Of a stretch of DNA of 64,000 nt, positions 1-10,445 are shown piece by piece; the stretch's first letter is position 1; every line of letters starts with the position of its first letter. The translations under genes and the position numbers were made by a program. This DNA comes from Hippasteria phrygiana (lineage: Eukaryota; Echinodermata; Asteroidea; Valvatida; Goniasteridae), in NCBI GenBank assembly GCA_037893225.1, contig JAZGUH010000155.1, forward strand, positions 1,736,001-1,800,000. Reading direction: 5' to 3'. A model generated the notes under the pieces. The model was not told where the DNA came from and searched no databases. It was given only the letters and a program-made list of their open reading frames with translations.

Positions 1-17
1 CGACTTATACGTAACCG
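1..17 (+). pseudogene. Copy A DNA polymerase B, fragment upstream of transposon
   Basis: These bases match copy B polymerase at about 22960-22976 with one mismatch and encode the start of the third exonuclease motif (DLYVT). The reading frame is then cut by the CACT-ended transposon at 18 and resumes at 5739. Confidence 0.85.
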
Positions 18-290
18 CACTGTAAACATAAGTTAGTCATTTTGACTAATAAAAGTTAGTCCTGCCCCATGTCTGAAAGGACCAACTAAAGTTAGTCATC
101 AAGCCAGATGACTAATATTTATTAGTCGAATATTAGTCATAAGTTAGTCAAATGGACTAAAATTTATTAGTCTTCTGACTAAATCCAACTGGTGTCTGAA
201 AGGACTAAACGTTAGTCACCCGACTTTTCCAGTTAGTCATTCAAAATGATGACTAATCACAATAGTCATGTGACTAAGGTTTTATTTCCT
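18..290. repeat. Left subterminal repeat block of CACT-ended transposon
   Basis: More than a dozen TTAGTCA or TGACTAA words in both orientations, including nearly palindromic AAGTTAGTCAxxTTGACTAA arrangements. In CACTA elements such repeats are the transposase-binding sites; that role is inferred here. Confidence 0.75.
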
Positions 291-745
291 GTAAAAACAA
301 AAGAAAATGAAGCAAGCGAGTCATAATCTTTTCAAACAGTCTTATTGCAATGCAACCGGATTTGAATTAAAGAATATAAAATTCATGTTGCCACAAATTG
401 TAATTAAATGAGGAAAATAGAACCTGTAAATGAAATCCTGTCATCACTGGCAAGATTTTTGTTTCCAAACACAAAGCAATTTTTACAGATTTCAGTAAAT
501 TACTAAGTATGATTGTTGACACTTAATACTCATGAGAAGTAAATGAAACATTGTGAATTAAATTCTGCTGTCCTTGGCAAGACTTTTGTTCCTTAAAAAT
601 ATGCTTAGGGACTAGTATGATTGTTGACACTGATAAAACAAATTTGTCTAACCTAAAGATGGTTTCTTACTCAATTTAATAACACTAATTCCAACTGAAT
701 ATTTTTGGCAAGAATTTAAGAATACAATTTAGGAAAACACATAGA
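291..745. other. AT-rich transposon interior, no gene seen
   Basis: No credible reading frame. Two imperfect copies of a segment with GATTGTTGACACT and TGGCAAGA.TTTTGTT words occur near 430-530 and 560-640, so a decayed tandem repeat is likely. Confidence 0.4.
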
Positions 746-1373
746 TAAAGTATGGAAGGTTTGAGGTAACACCATGTATGGTGGCCCTGAAGGGACATAA
801 TCGGTCGCGAATATTGTTTGCGACTTATTTATTCATGCAAATTGTTCATGACTGGTCGTGAATTTTGTCGCAAATATTTTTTTAGTAGCTTGGAGGGTAT
901 TTCACCGAGCGGGCAATTAGAGGGCGTTATTACATACAATTCACGCATTATCATGGTCAATGATGGCCGTTGCATACTATAGCATGCTCCATCGTACGTT
1001 CTATCAAAAACTTCAATGGAGATGATGATGGAGAATTCAGATCGCGAAAAATATTCAGGACCAGTCGAGAATAAATTCACGACGTCACAAAGATATTCAC
1101 GAATGATTATGTCCCTTCAGGGCCACCATAACCATGTAAAATTAATCTCTTTTTGAGTTGTGTAGTTCTGAGAGGAACCAGTTTTAACTTAACGTTTCAA
1201 ACAGTATGCTCTGTTGTCTGTTCATCATCAGAAGACTGATGACGAACAGATAATACTGTTTAAAACGCCAAGTAAAAACCAACAAGTAAAAAAAAACGGT
1301 TCTTCTCAGAACCACACAAATAGAAAAAAGATAAATTTTACATGGTGATACCGCAAACCTTCCATACTTTGTT
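746..1373. mobile_element. Palindromic foldback/MITE element hosting a second MITE
   Basis: The segment AAAGTATGGAAGGTTTGAGG... near 748 is matched in reverse complement by ...CAAACCTTCCATACTTTG at 1353-1371. Further inside, arms around CCATGTAAAATTxATCT and TTCTGAGAxGAACC also pair, and the centre near 1210-1245 is a hairpin (TCATCATCAGAAGACTGATGA). The left arm is interrupted at 777 by a TA-flanked MITE. Without that insertion the element is about 275 bp. Confidence 0.75.
779..1128. mobile_element. TA-target MITE (350 bp)
   Basis: Terminal inverted repeats TGGTGGCCCTGAAGGGACAT (779-798) and its reverse complement ending at 1128, about 24 bp long. TA dinucleotides flank it at 777-778 and 1129-1130, as expected for a Tc1/mariner- or PIF-like target. 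It interrupts the left arm of the palindromic element 746-1373. A minus-strand frame inside it shows no protein family features. Confidence 0.85.
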
Positions 1374-1554
1374 CATGTCCACCGTGCAAACCTTCAAGTC
1401 CCATTTAACACATAATATAAATGCACGATAAAAAGTCCAGGCCTAGATTTTTCTGAGACTCCTTTCTCCCTCACTCGGGGTACGAACAGTTCCAAAGGAT
1501 ATTATCTAGTACATGTAGGTTCGAGTTCCAGTCCAGGTGTCAGCTTCTCCTAAA

Positions 1555-2195
1555 GAGGACAACTCATGTCATTTCTTAGACCAAAAGCGGGAAAAAATTA
1601 TTCCTCCACAGCCATGTCGTTACAGATGATCCTGCTCAGAGGGAGGATGGTTCACTGCCCTGAGCCTGCATTATTGGGTACATGTAGCTACAACACAGTT
1701 GCTCTGTTGGCTCTAGGCTGAGGGGTCGACTGATAATCAACTTGTGTCGTCTCTTAGACCAAATGGTGGGAAAAGATTCTCCCTCGACAGCAATATGTTG
1801 CTACAGATGATCCTGCTCAGAGGAAGGGGGGGGGGGGGGGGGGGGGGTGGCGGGGGGGTCCACTGCCCTGAGCCTGCATTACCGGGTACATGTAGCTACA
1901 ACACAGTTGCTGTTGGCTTAACGTCTGAGAGCAGGACCGAGAACATTTTGCTGGCAGAATCAACTCGTGTCGTCTCTTAGCCAAATGGTGGGAAAAAGAT
2001 TCCCCTTCACAGCCAAGTCACTGAGGATGATCCTTCTCAGGGAGGTGTGGGGGGGGGGATGGTTCACTGCCCAGAGCTTGCACTACCAAGTAGCTAGTGA
2101 GCAGTTCCTCCGGTGGCTTTTGTCTGGGAGAAGGACTGAGAGCTTTCTGCTGGCAGAATCCTTCCACAACTTAGCTTGGAGATCTCGTCACAGTT
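1555..2195 (+). repeat. Three-copy tandem repeat of about 200 bp
   Basis: Units begin near 1560, 1740 and 1963 with AACT(C/T)(A/G)TGTC(A/G)T(T/C)TCTTAG and share GGTGGGAAAA, GATGATCCT(G/T)CTCAGAG and GGTTCACTGCCC segments. The middle and last units contain long G runs (around 1827-1856). Short frames through it are repeat-derived. Confidence 0.8.
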
Positions 2196-2199
2196 GTGG

Positions 2200-2848
2200 A
2201 ACACCTGAGAGTAAAATAAAATCATAGACAAATGGCATGTTATACATGTTACTTTGAAAAAAGTTAGCATACAAATGCCATACATGTAGCTAAGGCCAAG
2301 TAAAAAAAAATGTTTTATTGTGCAGGTTTTTTTTTTTAAAGGAAGGAGGCACTTTTTGATTTAAAGATGGCCGCCATTCCTTTTTAAAATTTTTACCAAC
2401 CGTAGGTTTTTTAACAGTTCAAATTACAAAAAAGGAAGAGACATGCTGGACAACAGAATTTACAGCAATTTTAATCATTTTAGTAAGCTTGTATAATTTT
2501 CTGATGGATCGGTTGACACTTTTGGGTTTTTTTCACTTCATTTAGACAATGATAAAAACCATGTGAACAAAGCCTAATTTTCACATAACCGAGCATATTA
2601 TACTGCCAAATTATGTTTATAATCCAAACTGTGCCGTGGTGTAAAAATACCTCATCCATATGCTGATTATGAATGTCAGACTGAGACAACTGGACTAGTG
2701 CAACAACTATCATTTACCAACTCGTCCGTTGAGACTTTGACATGGAGACAACTTGACTGTGCTAGGCATATTCTTAACAGACAACTAGTCTTTTATTATG
2801 CACAGACAATGAAGTTGTCTGTGCATAATGATTATCATGTGCATGTAT
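2200..2848. other. Transposon interior, no gene seen
   Basis: AT-rich DNA with poly-T and poly-A runs. One short inverted pair (TTATGCACAGACAA at 2798-2811 and TTGTCTGTGCATAA at 2815-2828) forms a hairpin. Nothing else could be supported. Confidence 0.4.
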
Positions 2849-2856
2849 CACATGTG

Positions 2857-3041
2857 GGAGCTCGGACAACTCGACCGTTGGCCGACTAGACTCGAGACAA
2901 CTGGACCGCCTTCGCATCAAATAGGAATTTAAGTCGTCCGTTGAGAGTTGAGACAAGTCGTCCCTTGAGACAAGTCGTCCGTTGAGACACGGACGACTTG
3001 GTAAACGTTCGAGTCGGCCAACGGTTGAGTTGTCGACATCC
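2857..3041. mobile_element. GACAACTCGACCG-family MITE, copy 1 (hAT-like)
   Basis: 185 bp with inverted ends GCTCGGACAACTCGACCGTT (left) and AACGGTTGAGTTGTCGACATCC (right end). Flanks CACATGTG (2849-2856) and CACATGGG (3042-3049) match in 7 of 8 positions, giving a probable 8-bp duplication. Internal GACAAGTCGTCCGTTGA units are repeated. Confidence 0.78.
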
Positions 3042-3049
3042 CACATGGG

Positions 3050-3587
3050 TCCAGGTATGCATATTACAAACACTCAAGATCCCCCCCCCCAAAAAAAAAT
3101 ATTATTTGGGAGAAAATAAACAAGCCCATAATGCGCATATCAATAAACCGATTTTATAATAAACTCGTACCCCCGGTCAACTTGTACCCACAGTCAACTC
3201 CCTAGCTCTCTGTGCATGATTTAGTATTTAATAAGTTTTCATATATGCCCACTGTCTTTAATATTTAAAACTTCATATCTTTTTTTTCTCAGAAACTGGA
3301 CGACTGGTAACGGATAACTGTGCGAACATCTTTCATGGAGAATGTCGCAATATTTAGGTTTTTTTTGCATTGGTTTGAATTATTATCTGCTTTCGTTTTA
3401 ATATTCTGAATGATACTTTCTTATGCTACTCCCTCTCCTATTTTTAGATAATTCATAATGATTGACTTTTCGATTTGTGTACATAACGTCCAATCAATTA
3501 CCATGAAAAACAAAAACAAAACGAACCCATTAATTAAGGTTTACCAAATTACCGGGTTTTTTAATGTACAAAAAAAGAAAAAATGGG
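3050..3587. other. Transposon interior, no gene seen
   Basis: AT-rich with a C9/A9 homopolymer stretch near 3079-3098. No reading frame, RNA gene or clear repeat boundary could be supported. Confidence 0.4.
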
Positions 3588-3806
3588 TACAAGTTGACTC
3601 GGGTACGAGTTGACTCGGTACGTACGAGTTGACTCGGTACGTACGAGTTGACTCGGTACGTACGAGTTGACTCGGTACGTACGAGTTGACTCGGTACGTA
3701 CGAGTTGACTCGGTACGTACGAGTTGACTCGGTACGTACGAGTTGACTCGGTACGTACGAGTTGACTCGGTACGTAACAGTTGACTCGGTACGTAACAGT
3801 TGACCC
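3588..3806. repeat. 19-bp minisatellite
   Basis: About ten head-to-tail copies of TACGAGTTGACTCGGTACG, nearly identical. Each unit contains the palindromes GAGTTGACTC and CGTACG. There are no unique spacers, so this is not a CRISPR array. Confidence 0.95.
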
Positions 3807-3816
3807 AACTGTGGTT

Positions 3817-4834
3817 GGAAAGATTTTACTTTAAGTTTAATACCCCCACCAAAATCTTGAAAAGTAACCAACCCTCCTTGACAACAACTGTCTAAACATG
3901 TGGCACAACCTGTTATTTCAAGATTTATTTCAGCAAAATCTGTACAAACTTAGGAAAAAATCAACATGTATGTGCACACTTTGGGGTGACTATACGGGGC
4001 TCGGACAACTCGACCGTTGGCCGACTCGACTCGAGACAACTCGACCGTTCAGACAACTCGACCGTTCAGACAACTCGACCGTTTTTGGGTCAAATGGGAA
4101 GACAAGTCGTCCGTTGAGACAAGTCGTCCGTTGAGACAACTCGTCCGTTGAGACAAGTCGACTCGTAGATAGGGGAATTGGTTGTGGAAGGAACGGCACG
4201 GGGTGACTTTTGATGGGCAGGATAGGACAGCGCTGTCGTTTTGGACAGGGCTTGGGTACACAGGGGGCCGGGATGGACGCAGGCATGACAGGGGGCCGGG
4301 TACCGCGCACGGTAATACCACACATTCTGAACCATTCTGGGCCACGCGCACACGCAAATACCCAAACATTGACGGGCAACCTGTGTTGAAAATACCACGC
4401 GCTCCGCTAGCTACATCATGTACAACGCATCGCACGGTCAAGTTGTCTCCATGTCAAAGTCGACTTGTCTGAACGGTCGAGTTGTCTGAACGGTCGAGTT
4501 GTCTGAACGGTCGAGTTGTCTGAACGGTCGAGTTGTCTGAACGGTCGAGTTGTCTGAACGGTCGAGTTGTCTCGAGTCGAGTCGGCCAACGGTCGAGTTG
4601 TCCGACATCCGACTATACATGGTGCCAACTCAACTGCCAAGAACTTCTAGTTCTAACACAGAAAACAAAAAATGTTTCCCCTATATTGCACTAAAATGTC
4701 TCAACAGAATTCTCAAAATTAAAAGTTGTGCCAAGTGTTTATTATATAATTATGAACACAAATGGATGGTTATTTTCCAAGATTTGTTGTTTCTAACCGA
4801 TTTTGGTGGGGGGGTATTAAAGTAAAATCTTTCT
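3817..4834. mobile_element. hAT-like MITE family X, copy 1, split by a second MITE
   Basis: Inverted ends GGAAAGATTTTACTTTAA (left) and TTAAAGTAAAATCTTTCT (right) enclose the same internal sequence as copies at 11353-11700 and 12281-12669 (for example ATGTGGCACAACCTG and TTTTCCAAGATTT). The copy is cut at 3988-3995 by the 615-bp MITE 3996-4610. Its own 8-bp duplication is not clear at this site. Confidence 0.8.
3996..4610. mobile_element. GACAACTCGACCG-family MITE, copy 2 (hAT-like)
   Basis: 615 bp flanked by a perfect 8-bp duplication GACTATAC (3988-3995 and 4611-4618), the hallmark size for hAT elements. Ends are GGGGCTCGGACAACTCGACC and the matching inverted GGTCGAGTTGTCCGACATCC. Both arms contain tandem 17-bp units of GACAACTCGACCGTTCA (seven or so in the right arm, 4465-4570). 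It is inserted in MITE family X. Confidence 0.92.
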
Positions 4835-5564
4835 GTTTAATATCCGTTTATTTTGTATTATAACACCCTACTACATGAGAGTACTTGTAGACCTAGAGCA
4901 TACGCAATTTTCCATTGCATAAATGAATCACAATGGATGAGCACTACACAGTTTTCACGAAAAAAATTACAATCGTAAAAAGATTTAGGCCTTACCTGAG
5001 ATCCAACAGCTCCAAAGCCGTATCAACAGGAACAGGATTTACCAAACATCAGGATGATTTCAACAGAATTCTCGTATTAAATACTGGTTATGCGAAACGC
5101 AGCTGCACTGACAGAGCACAACGTACATTTACATGTATACGCTGTCCGTTAGAAAAAATGGCGGCCCTGCCGATTTTTTTAGCGCGCGGTATTGCGGACG
5201 TGGTTTTAATCACTTTCGTGTTACTAGTTGTTTTTAGTCAAAGAGCTAAGATAGTGTTCTTAGTCACACCAAGGTCACACGACGAATCACCGATTCGGTG
5301 AAGGCGACGTATTTAAGCCATAATTTGTAATTTTTTACATTGATTCAAATAAAATAATAAATAATTCGTCAAACAATCCACAAGGGATCAACAGTCTGTT
5401 TAAAGAATAGTCTGGGTAATGAAAAGTGTCATCATTTATTCAAGACATACTGCAAAAATGCTTCAAATCTATACAATTCTGAAAATCAACGCTATTTTTA
5501 GTGCAAAGAATTTAATCCCGGCAAATTTCACTAAAAAGCAATGGAAAAAAAAAGTTTTGCTCAA
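4835..5564. other. Transposon interior with a weak exon-like segment
   Basis: A plus-strand frame (4933-5301) has no family features and is not called. On the minus strand CTCAG followed by GTAAG near 4995 would be a good splice donor, so remnants of a captured exon are possible. Otherwise nothing is supported. Confidence 0.3.
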
Positions 5565-5738
5565 ATTGCGTGACTGATTTTTATTAGTCAAAATATCAGC
5601 AATGACTAACGTAAACTGGTCAGTGTTTGCCTTTACGTTAGTCCTGCGTTGATTAAATTAGTCATTTAGGCTTGACTAATCTAAATTAGTCATTTTGACT
5701 TATTTATCAGCCAAAATGACTAACTTATGTTAACAGTG
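5565..5738. repeat. Right subterminal repeat block of CACT-ended transposon
   Basis: TTAGTCA/TGACTAA repeats matching the left block, ending in the inverted terminus CTTATGTTAACAGTG. Confidence 0.75.
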
Positions 5739-7329
5739 CGCGGATACTCTATTACTAGCCGGCGTATTCGAGAATTTTAGGCAAATGTGTAGAACGAATT
5801 ACAAGTTGGATCCAGCCAACTACTTCACGGCACCGGGATTAAGTTGGGACGCTTTATTAAGGCATACTAAAATAGAATTAGAATTATTAACCGATGTAGA
5901 TAAACATATATTTTTTGAAAAAGCAAAAAGAGGAGGAATATCGAGCGTTGGTAGTACGCGCTATGCTAAGGCCAACAATAAGTATCTGAAAGATTACGAG
6001 CAAGATAAACCCGATTCGTATATTCTCTATCTAGACGCCAACAACCTATACGGATCGGCCATGAGTCGACCGCTACCTTACGGAGGATTTAAATGGGTCT
6101 GCACGAGTAAATTTACCCACGATCGTATCATGATGTTAAAAGATAAGGCTTCAACTGGATATATGTTCGAAGTTGACCTGGAATATCCAGCCGAACTACA
6201 CGATCTACACAACGATTATCCTTTAGCCGCCGATAATATAATCATACCTGAAGAATGGTTATCGGAGTATCAACGAAAGTTGGCGAGCGAGATAGGAGAT
6301 GGCGCTAAGGTAAAAAAATTAACCGGTACACTATATCGCAAAGAAAAATATGTATTGCACTACGTCAATTTGAAACAGTGTTTGAGGCTAGGCCTAAAAC
6401 TAACTAAAGTACATCGGGCGTTACAATTTAAACAAAAACCTTGGATGAAATCGTACATCGATAAAAACACGCAACTCAGAACGAAAGCAAAGTCGGATTT
6501 CGAAAAAGACTTTTTCAAATTGATGAATAATTCCGTATTTGGTAAAACGATGGAAAATGTCAGAAATAGAATAGATTGTGTGCTACTGAGAAACGATCAA
6601 GTAAAAGAATACGAAAAAATAGTTTCTAAACCTTGTTACAAGTCTACTACAGCGTTTAAAGAATGCGGCCTCTCATTCGTGGAATCGTACAAAAAGAAAA
6701 CGTATTTAAATAAACCCATCTATTGCGGCGTTAGTATCTTAGATTTATCGAAGACTCTAATGTACGACTTTTATTACAACCAATTAAAAAAGACGTATGG
6801 CGATAAAGTAAGATTGATGTATACAGACACGGACTCGCTGCTTTTGATTATCTATACGAAAGACGTTTATCTCGATATGGAAAAACAGTCTGACTTGTAT
6901 GATTTTTCTAACTACGAGAAAGACCACTTTTAATACGACGATACTAACAAGAAAGTTATCGGTAAATTTAAAGACGAATGCGGAGGAAAAGTCATAAGCG
7001 AAGCTACTTGCATCAGATCGAAGATGTACTCGATTTTATACGGAGACGTCGTATTAAAAAAGGCCAAAGGCGTAAACCGAGTGGTTATAAACAACGATCT
7101 ATCTTACGAAAAGTATAAGCGATGCGTTTTAACCAACGAATGCTATTCAAACAAGATGATTCGTTTTGGAACTGAGCGTCACATGATATACACGGAGTCT
7201 CAAGTCAAGCAATCTTTAAATCCTTTAGATACGAAGAGATATATTTTACATAATGGTATAGACACTCTGGCTTATGGTCATCGTTCTAGCCAGAACAAGA
7301 ATTTTTATAAATATCTAATCGAAAAATAA
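5739..7329 (+). pseudogene. Copy A DNA polymerase B, C-terminal part, broken
   Basis: This holds the polymerase domain of a family B, protein-primed type enzyme: motif A region near 6030-6090 (LDANNLYG), motif B near 6510-6560 (LMNNSVFGKTMEN) and motif C near 6815-6835 (YTDTDS). It is more than 90% identical to copy B. Three defects are visible. The gene is split from its N-terminal part by a 5.7-kb insertion. A TTA to TAA change makes a stop at 6931-6933, after which the same frame stays open to 7329. The Trp after NNLYG in motif A is Ser. The last 44 bases overlap the convergent spike-like gene. It should not make active enzyme. Confidence 0.92.
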
Positions 7330-8002
7330 ATTTCTTATGGTTATTATCGACTAACGCACCGTCACAGTCTCTGAAAGAAAAACTCAGTTCGGGTATTTTA
7401 TTCCTAATTAGCGGTATGACAGTTTTTCTTTTATTCTGCAACGTCGCGATTACATCCAAATCGGAGCTTTTCGTTATCGGTATAACGTCTAGCAAGTGCG
7501 TGCTCTTTCCGTTATAGAAATTATTAGACGTAGATAACTGATCGCAATGTAAAAAAATTGCATTCACATAATTCATATTATAATATCCTACAAGTTCACC
7601 ATCAGCTTGGATGCTCCAAGTATGGGGTAGACTAAACACTTTTTTAGTATATAGATCGAAATAAATCCAAACAAATTGATCTTCTAATATTCTACCGGCA
7701 TTAAACATAATTTTTTTATTAATCTTGTCCACAGAAACTACAATAAGAGTTAATTTATTAAATTCAGCTACTAACTCATCGATAGTATAATTTCCAGTTG
7801 GAATTACCATTTCACCGTTAGTTGTATCAAAGCCTGCAGATATTAGCCATCCTATAGTCATACGTTGAGTTATATTTAAAAAAACGACGGTAAATATCGC
7901 GTTGTTTAAACTCATGCAGTAATTTCCCTGAGAGTTATCTATAGGTTTTGACAGTCTAAACGTTTGTTTGTTATCAACCATTTCAAAAACGTGCGATTCC
8001 AT
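7286..8002 (-). CDS. Spike-like/minor capsid-type protein A1
   Basis: 238 residues, antisense to the main gene set, start context AATAAAATGGAATCG. It begins MESHVFEM, continues QTFRLSKPIDNS, and carries HCDQLSTSNNFYNGKSTHLL near residue 160 and LSFSFRDCDGALV near the C-terminus. This arrangement, a signature LSTSN segment and a final beta-rich D-x-D-G motif, recurs in uncharacterised proteins of invertebrate Polinton-like elements. A vertex-spike or minor capsid role is inferred from that setting, not shown. It is the counterpart of copy B gene 24598-25314. It overlaps the polymerase end by 44 bp tail to tail. Confidence 0.8.
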   Translation of the reverse strand: MESHVFEMVDNKQTFRLSKPIDNSQGNYCMSLNNAIFTVVFLNITQRMTIGWLISAGFDTTNGEMVIPTGNYTIDELVAEFNKLTLIVVSVDKINKKIMFNAGRILEDQFVWIYFDLYTKKVFSLPHTWSIQADGELVGYYNMNYVNAIFLHCDQLSTSNNFYNGKSTHLLDVIPITKSSDLDVIATLQNKRKTVIPLIRNKIPELSFSFRDCDGALVDNNHKKFIFRLDIYKNSCSG

Positions 8003-8040
8003 TTTATTAGAACAAAAAAATCTTCAAAAATCGCTTAAAA

Positions 8041-8712
8041 TTAACCTATCGTCAAGTTAAAACTAATCTTTTTTCCTCGATTATTTATTAAATCGCCGTC
8101 TCGGTCTCTGATACTAAAGCTAAGTTGGTTTATCTTATCACCCACGAGTCTACGAGCGGTTAATCTTGCATGCTCAATAATCGTATCGTCTCTTTTCGTT
8201 ATCGGTATAATGTGTAACAAGTGCGTGCCCCTTCCGTTATAGAAATTATTAGACGTAGATAACTGATCGCAATGTAAAAAAATTGCATCGATAGGCATTG
8301 TATTATAATACCCTACATAATCTACGCCAAAAACTAAGTTTTTGACCGATATCCCCAACAATTGTTTAATGTTTTTATCAAAGCTTAGAACGCTATTTTC
8401 TTCCGTTACATTTAAAGATATTTTTTTATTAAGTTTATCTACGGAGACTTCTAACCAAACTAATTTACTGAGTCTCTCTTCGACCCAATCTATATCGTAA
8501 TATCCAGCCGGAATATCAATTTTACCATCCGTACTACCCGTTTTTTGCCCAGTGTTTGGATCGACTTGATGTATAAAATAGAGAATTTCGCTATTACTAG
8601 GCATGTTGTAGAACCCCGCGGTAAATATCGCGCTGTTTAAACTCATACTATAATCTCTATTAGAGTTATCTATAGGTTTTGACAGACTAAACGTTTGTTC
8701 GCTATCAAACAT
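8041..8712 (-). CDS. Spike-like/minor capsid-type protein A2, N-terminus damaged
   Basis: Paralogue of the gene at 7286-8002 and orthologue of copy B gene 26089-26787, with the distinctive IDIPAGYYDIDW segment. The ancestral start at 8733 is intact, but codon 7 is TAA instead of GAA, so only the next ATG (8712) gives the 223-residue frame shown. The first eight residues, invariant in the other four paralogues, would be lost. The C-terminus ends in NLTIG. Function is inferred as for the neighbouring paralogue. Confidence 0.78.
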   Translation of the reverse strand: MFDSEQTFSLSKPIDNSNRDYSMSLNSAIFTAGFYNMPSNSEILYFIHQVDPNTGQKTGSTDGKIDIPAGYYDIDWVEERLSKLVWLEVSVDKLNKKISLNVTEENSVLSFDKNIKQLLGISVKNLVFGVDYVGYYNTMPIDAIFLHCDQLSTSNNFYNGRGTHLLHIIPITKRDDTIIEHARLTARRLVGDKINQLSFSIRDRDGDLINNRGKKISFNLTIG

Positions 8713-8887
8713 TTAAAAAACGTGCGATTCCATTTTAAATCTTATTTATAAGATTAAAATATTTGGTTTATTAAAAATAAAATGAAATTCGCTCAATTTG
8801 TGAAATTTTTAGACCCTAATAATCGACCGGTAACGAATGCTCTAGATATCGCGAATCTAGCTAGAGGCCAAGACGATACTCAAGTAG

Positions 8888-8923
8888 CTACGCGAGCAGC
8901 TACTCGAGTAGCTGCTCGCGTAG
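8888..8923. repeat. 36-bp perfect palindrome inside the coding region
   Basis: A self-complementary stretch from CTACGCGAGCAGCTACTC through to GAGTAGCTGCTCGCGTAG. It is built of the same CGTAGCTACGCGAG-type words that recur in other genes of copy A, and it encodes Arg/Ala/Thr/Val-rich residues. Copy B lacks most of it. Confidence 0.9.
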
Positions 8924-10125
8924 GGCGTACTCAAGTAGTTACGCAAGCACAAAGCGTTAGCGACAAGCACGAAGCGATTGCCCCGGAGAGTACCCCGTTG
9001 AACATGCACTTGAGTCAACTTAACATCATCGTAAACACCAACGACAACAGGTCTTTTATCGCTCGACTAGTTGATATATTTAGCGCTTATAAAATGTCCG
9101 ACGTAAAACACGACGAAGTGGTACAACGTTATGCATCGGACCCCATGACGTTTTATCAAAATCAACTCAACTTCGCATTTTGGTGCGCGACGTCGGGTTG
9201 CGGCGTAGGACTAGACTTATTGCTTCATAAAAACCCCGTAATATCGGCTTTATTCAAGTTTCACGTATATTTTACGATGAGAAAGATACTTTACTTTCTA
9301 AAATGCCCAGTTCCAGGAGACAATACATTCGACGATCTAGATAATGGCATCGATAAAGGCGCTTATAGCGATATTTGTCGACATTTTAATGTCGATCCAA
9401 ACGTGAGTTTTAAACAGACCGTAGACTTAACTTCTGGAGGATTAGGTACCGCTTATTTTTATGCGTTTAAAATAAACAAGCACTCGCCAGATATACCTTT
9501 ACCCGTACCCGGTAAAAATTATACCCCTATTAAGCTTTACAAGGTTTCGGCTGAATATGACCCGAGTACGGGTAAATATGTAACGCATAATAAATTGTGG
9601 GAATACGATTATGAAGCTATGAACCCCGGCGCCACCTACATGGGATTTGTAGAGTCGGGCGATGCGAAACATTATAGTAAAATTACGCTCGCGTATATCA
9701 GACAATCTGCGGACGTTGTACGACTCGGTTTTAGAAAGTTTATACGTCAGAAGAGCTCGTTTACCGACGTCGGTATAGAAAAAATAAACGAAAGCGTTAG
9801 AACGTACGTGTACGCCATACTCGGTGCGCAAGCCCAAACAAAAACGAGTATACTAACTGCAGGTACCGGATTAGATGCACAAAGACAATTTGAAAATATA
9901 GTAGAAGATATCATCAACAGCCGTACGGACTTGGAATCTTCTATAACCAGATTTCAAAATTCTTTACAGTACGCTAGAAGCTCGTTAAACTTTGTGATTA
10001 GCCCTGGATTGTACTTAATTCCATCAAATATGGAGCTTTTAGTCGGTATTCACCAAGGTTATAATAATAATATACAGATAGCTACACCAGGCGCATCGAT
10101 AGGATTAAACATCAACTTGAACTCA

Positions 10126-10445
10126 GACGATTTAGACCCGTTACCAACCCCACCCTCTCCCGTAAAAAAGAGTAGTACAATAGCCCAGCAGAATTTAGAC
10201 GATTTAGACGATTTAGATCCGTTACCAACCCCACCCTCTCCCGTAAAAAAAGAGTCGTACGCCCTACGAGCGTAGCTACGCGAGTACAGTAACCCAGCAA
10301 AATTTAGACGATTTAGACGATTTAGATCCGTTACCAACCCCACCCTCTCCCGTAAAAAAGAGTAGTACGCCCTACGAGCGTAGCTACGCGAGTACAGTAA
10401 CCCAGCAAAATGTAGACGATTTAGACGATTTAGAGAATTTAGACC
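10126..10445 (+). repeat. Coding minisatellite in the structural gene linker
   Basis: Three units of about 85-115 bp share CCAACCCCACCCTCTCCCGT, AGAGTAGTAC and TTTAGACGATTTAGACGATT. Two of them carry an inserted CGAGCGTAGCTACGCGAGTAC palindromic word. In frame they give alternating Asp/Leu and Pro/Lys segments. Copy B has a related but differently arranged series near 28150-28400. Confidence 0.85.

Larger units (their letters stand above)
18..5738. mobile_element. Non-autonomous CACT-ended (CACTA/EnSpm-like) transposon inserted in copy A polymerase
   Basis: The left end reads CACTGTAAACATAAGTTAGT and the right end, reverse-complemented, CACTGTTAACATAAGTTAGT. CG at 16-17 and 5739-5740 looks like a 2-bp target duplication, since copy B has a single CG there. 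About 270 bp inside the left end and 170 bp inside the right end are dense in TTAGTCA/TGACTAA subterminal repeats, a habit of CACTA elements. No transposase reading frame is visible. The interior is filled with nested MITEs and tandem repeats. The superfamily assignment is an inference from the ends. Confidence 0.8.

Noticed and set aside
3588..3806. Direct repeats resembling a CRISPR array
   Set aside because: Units are adjacent without spacers and lie in eukaryotic transposon DNA; it is a 19-bp minisatellite.
3530..3871. Minus-strand frame of 113 codons with repeated RTESTRTYRVNS-type peptide
   Set aside because: Purely a translation of the 19-bp minisatellite.
4933..5301. Plus-strand frame of 122 codons
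   Set aside because: No recognisable family, mixed composition, lies inside a non-autonomous transposon and lacks supporting signals.
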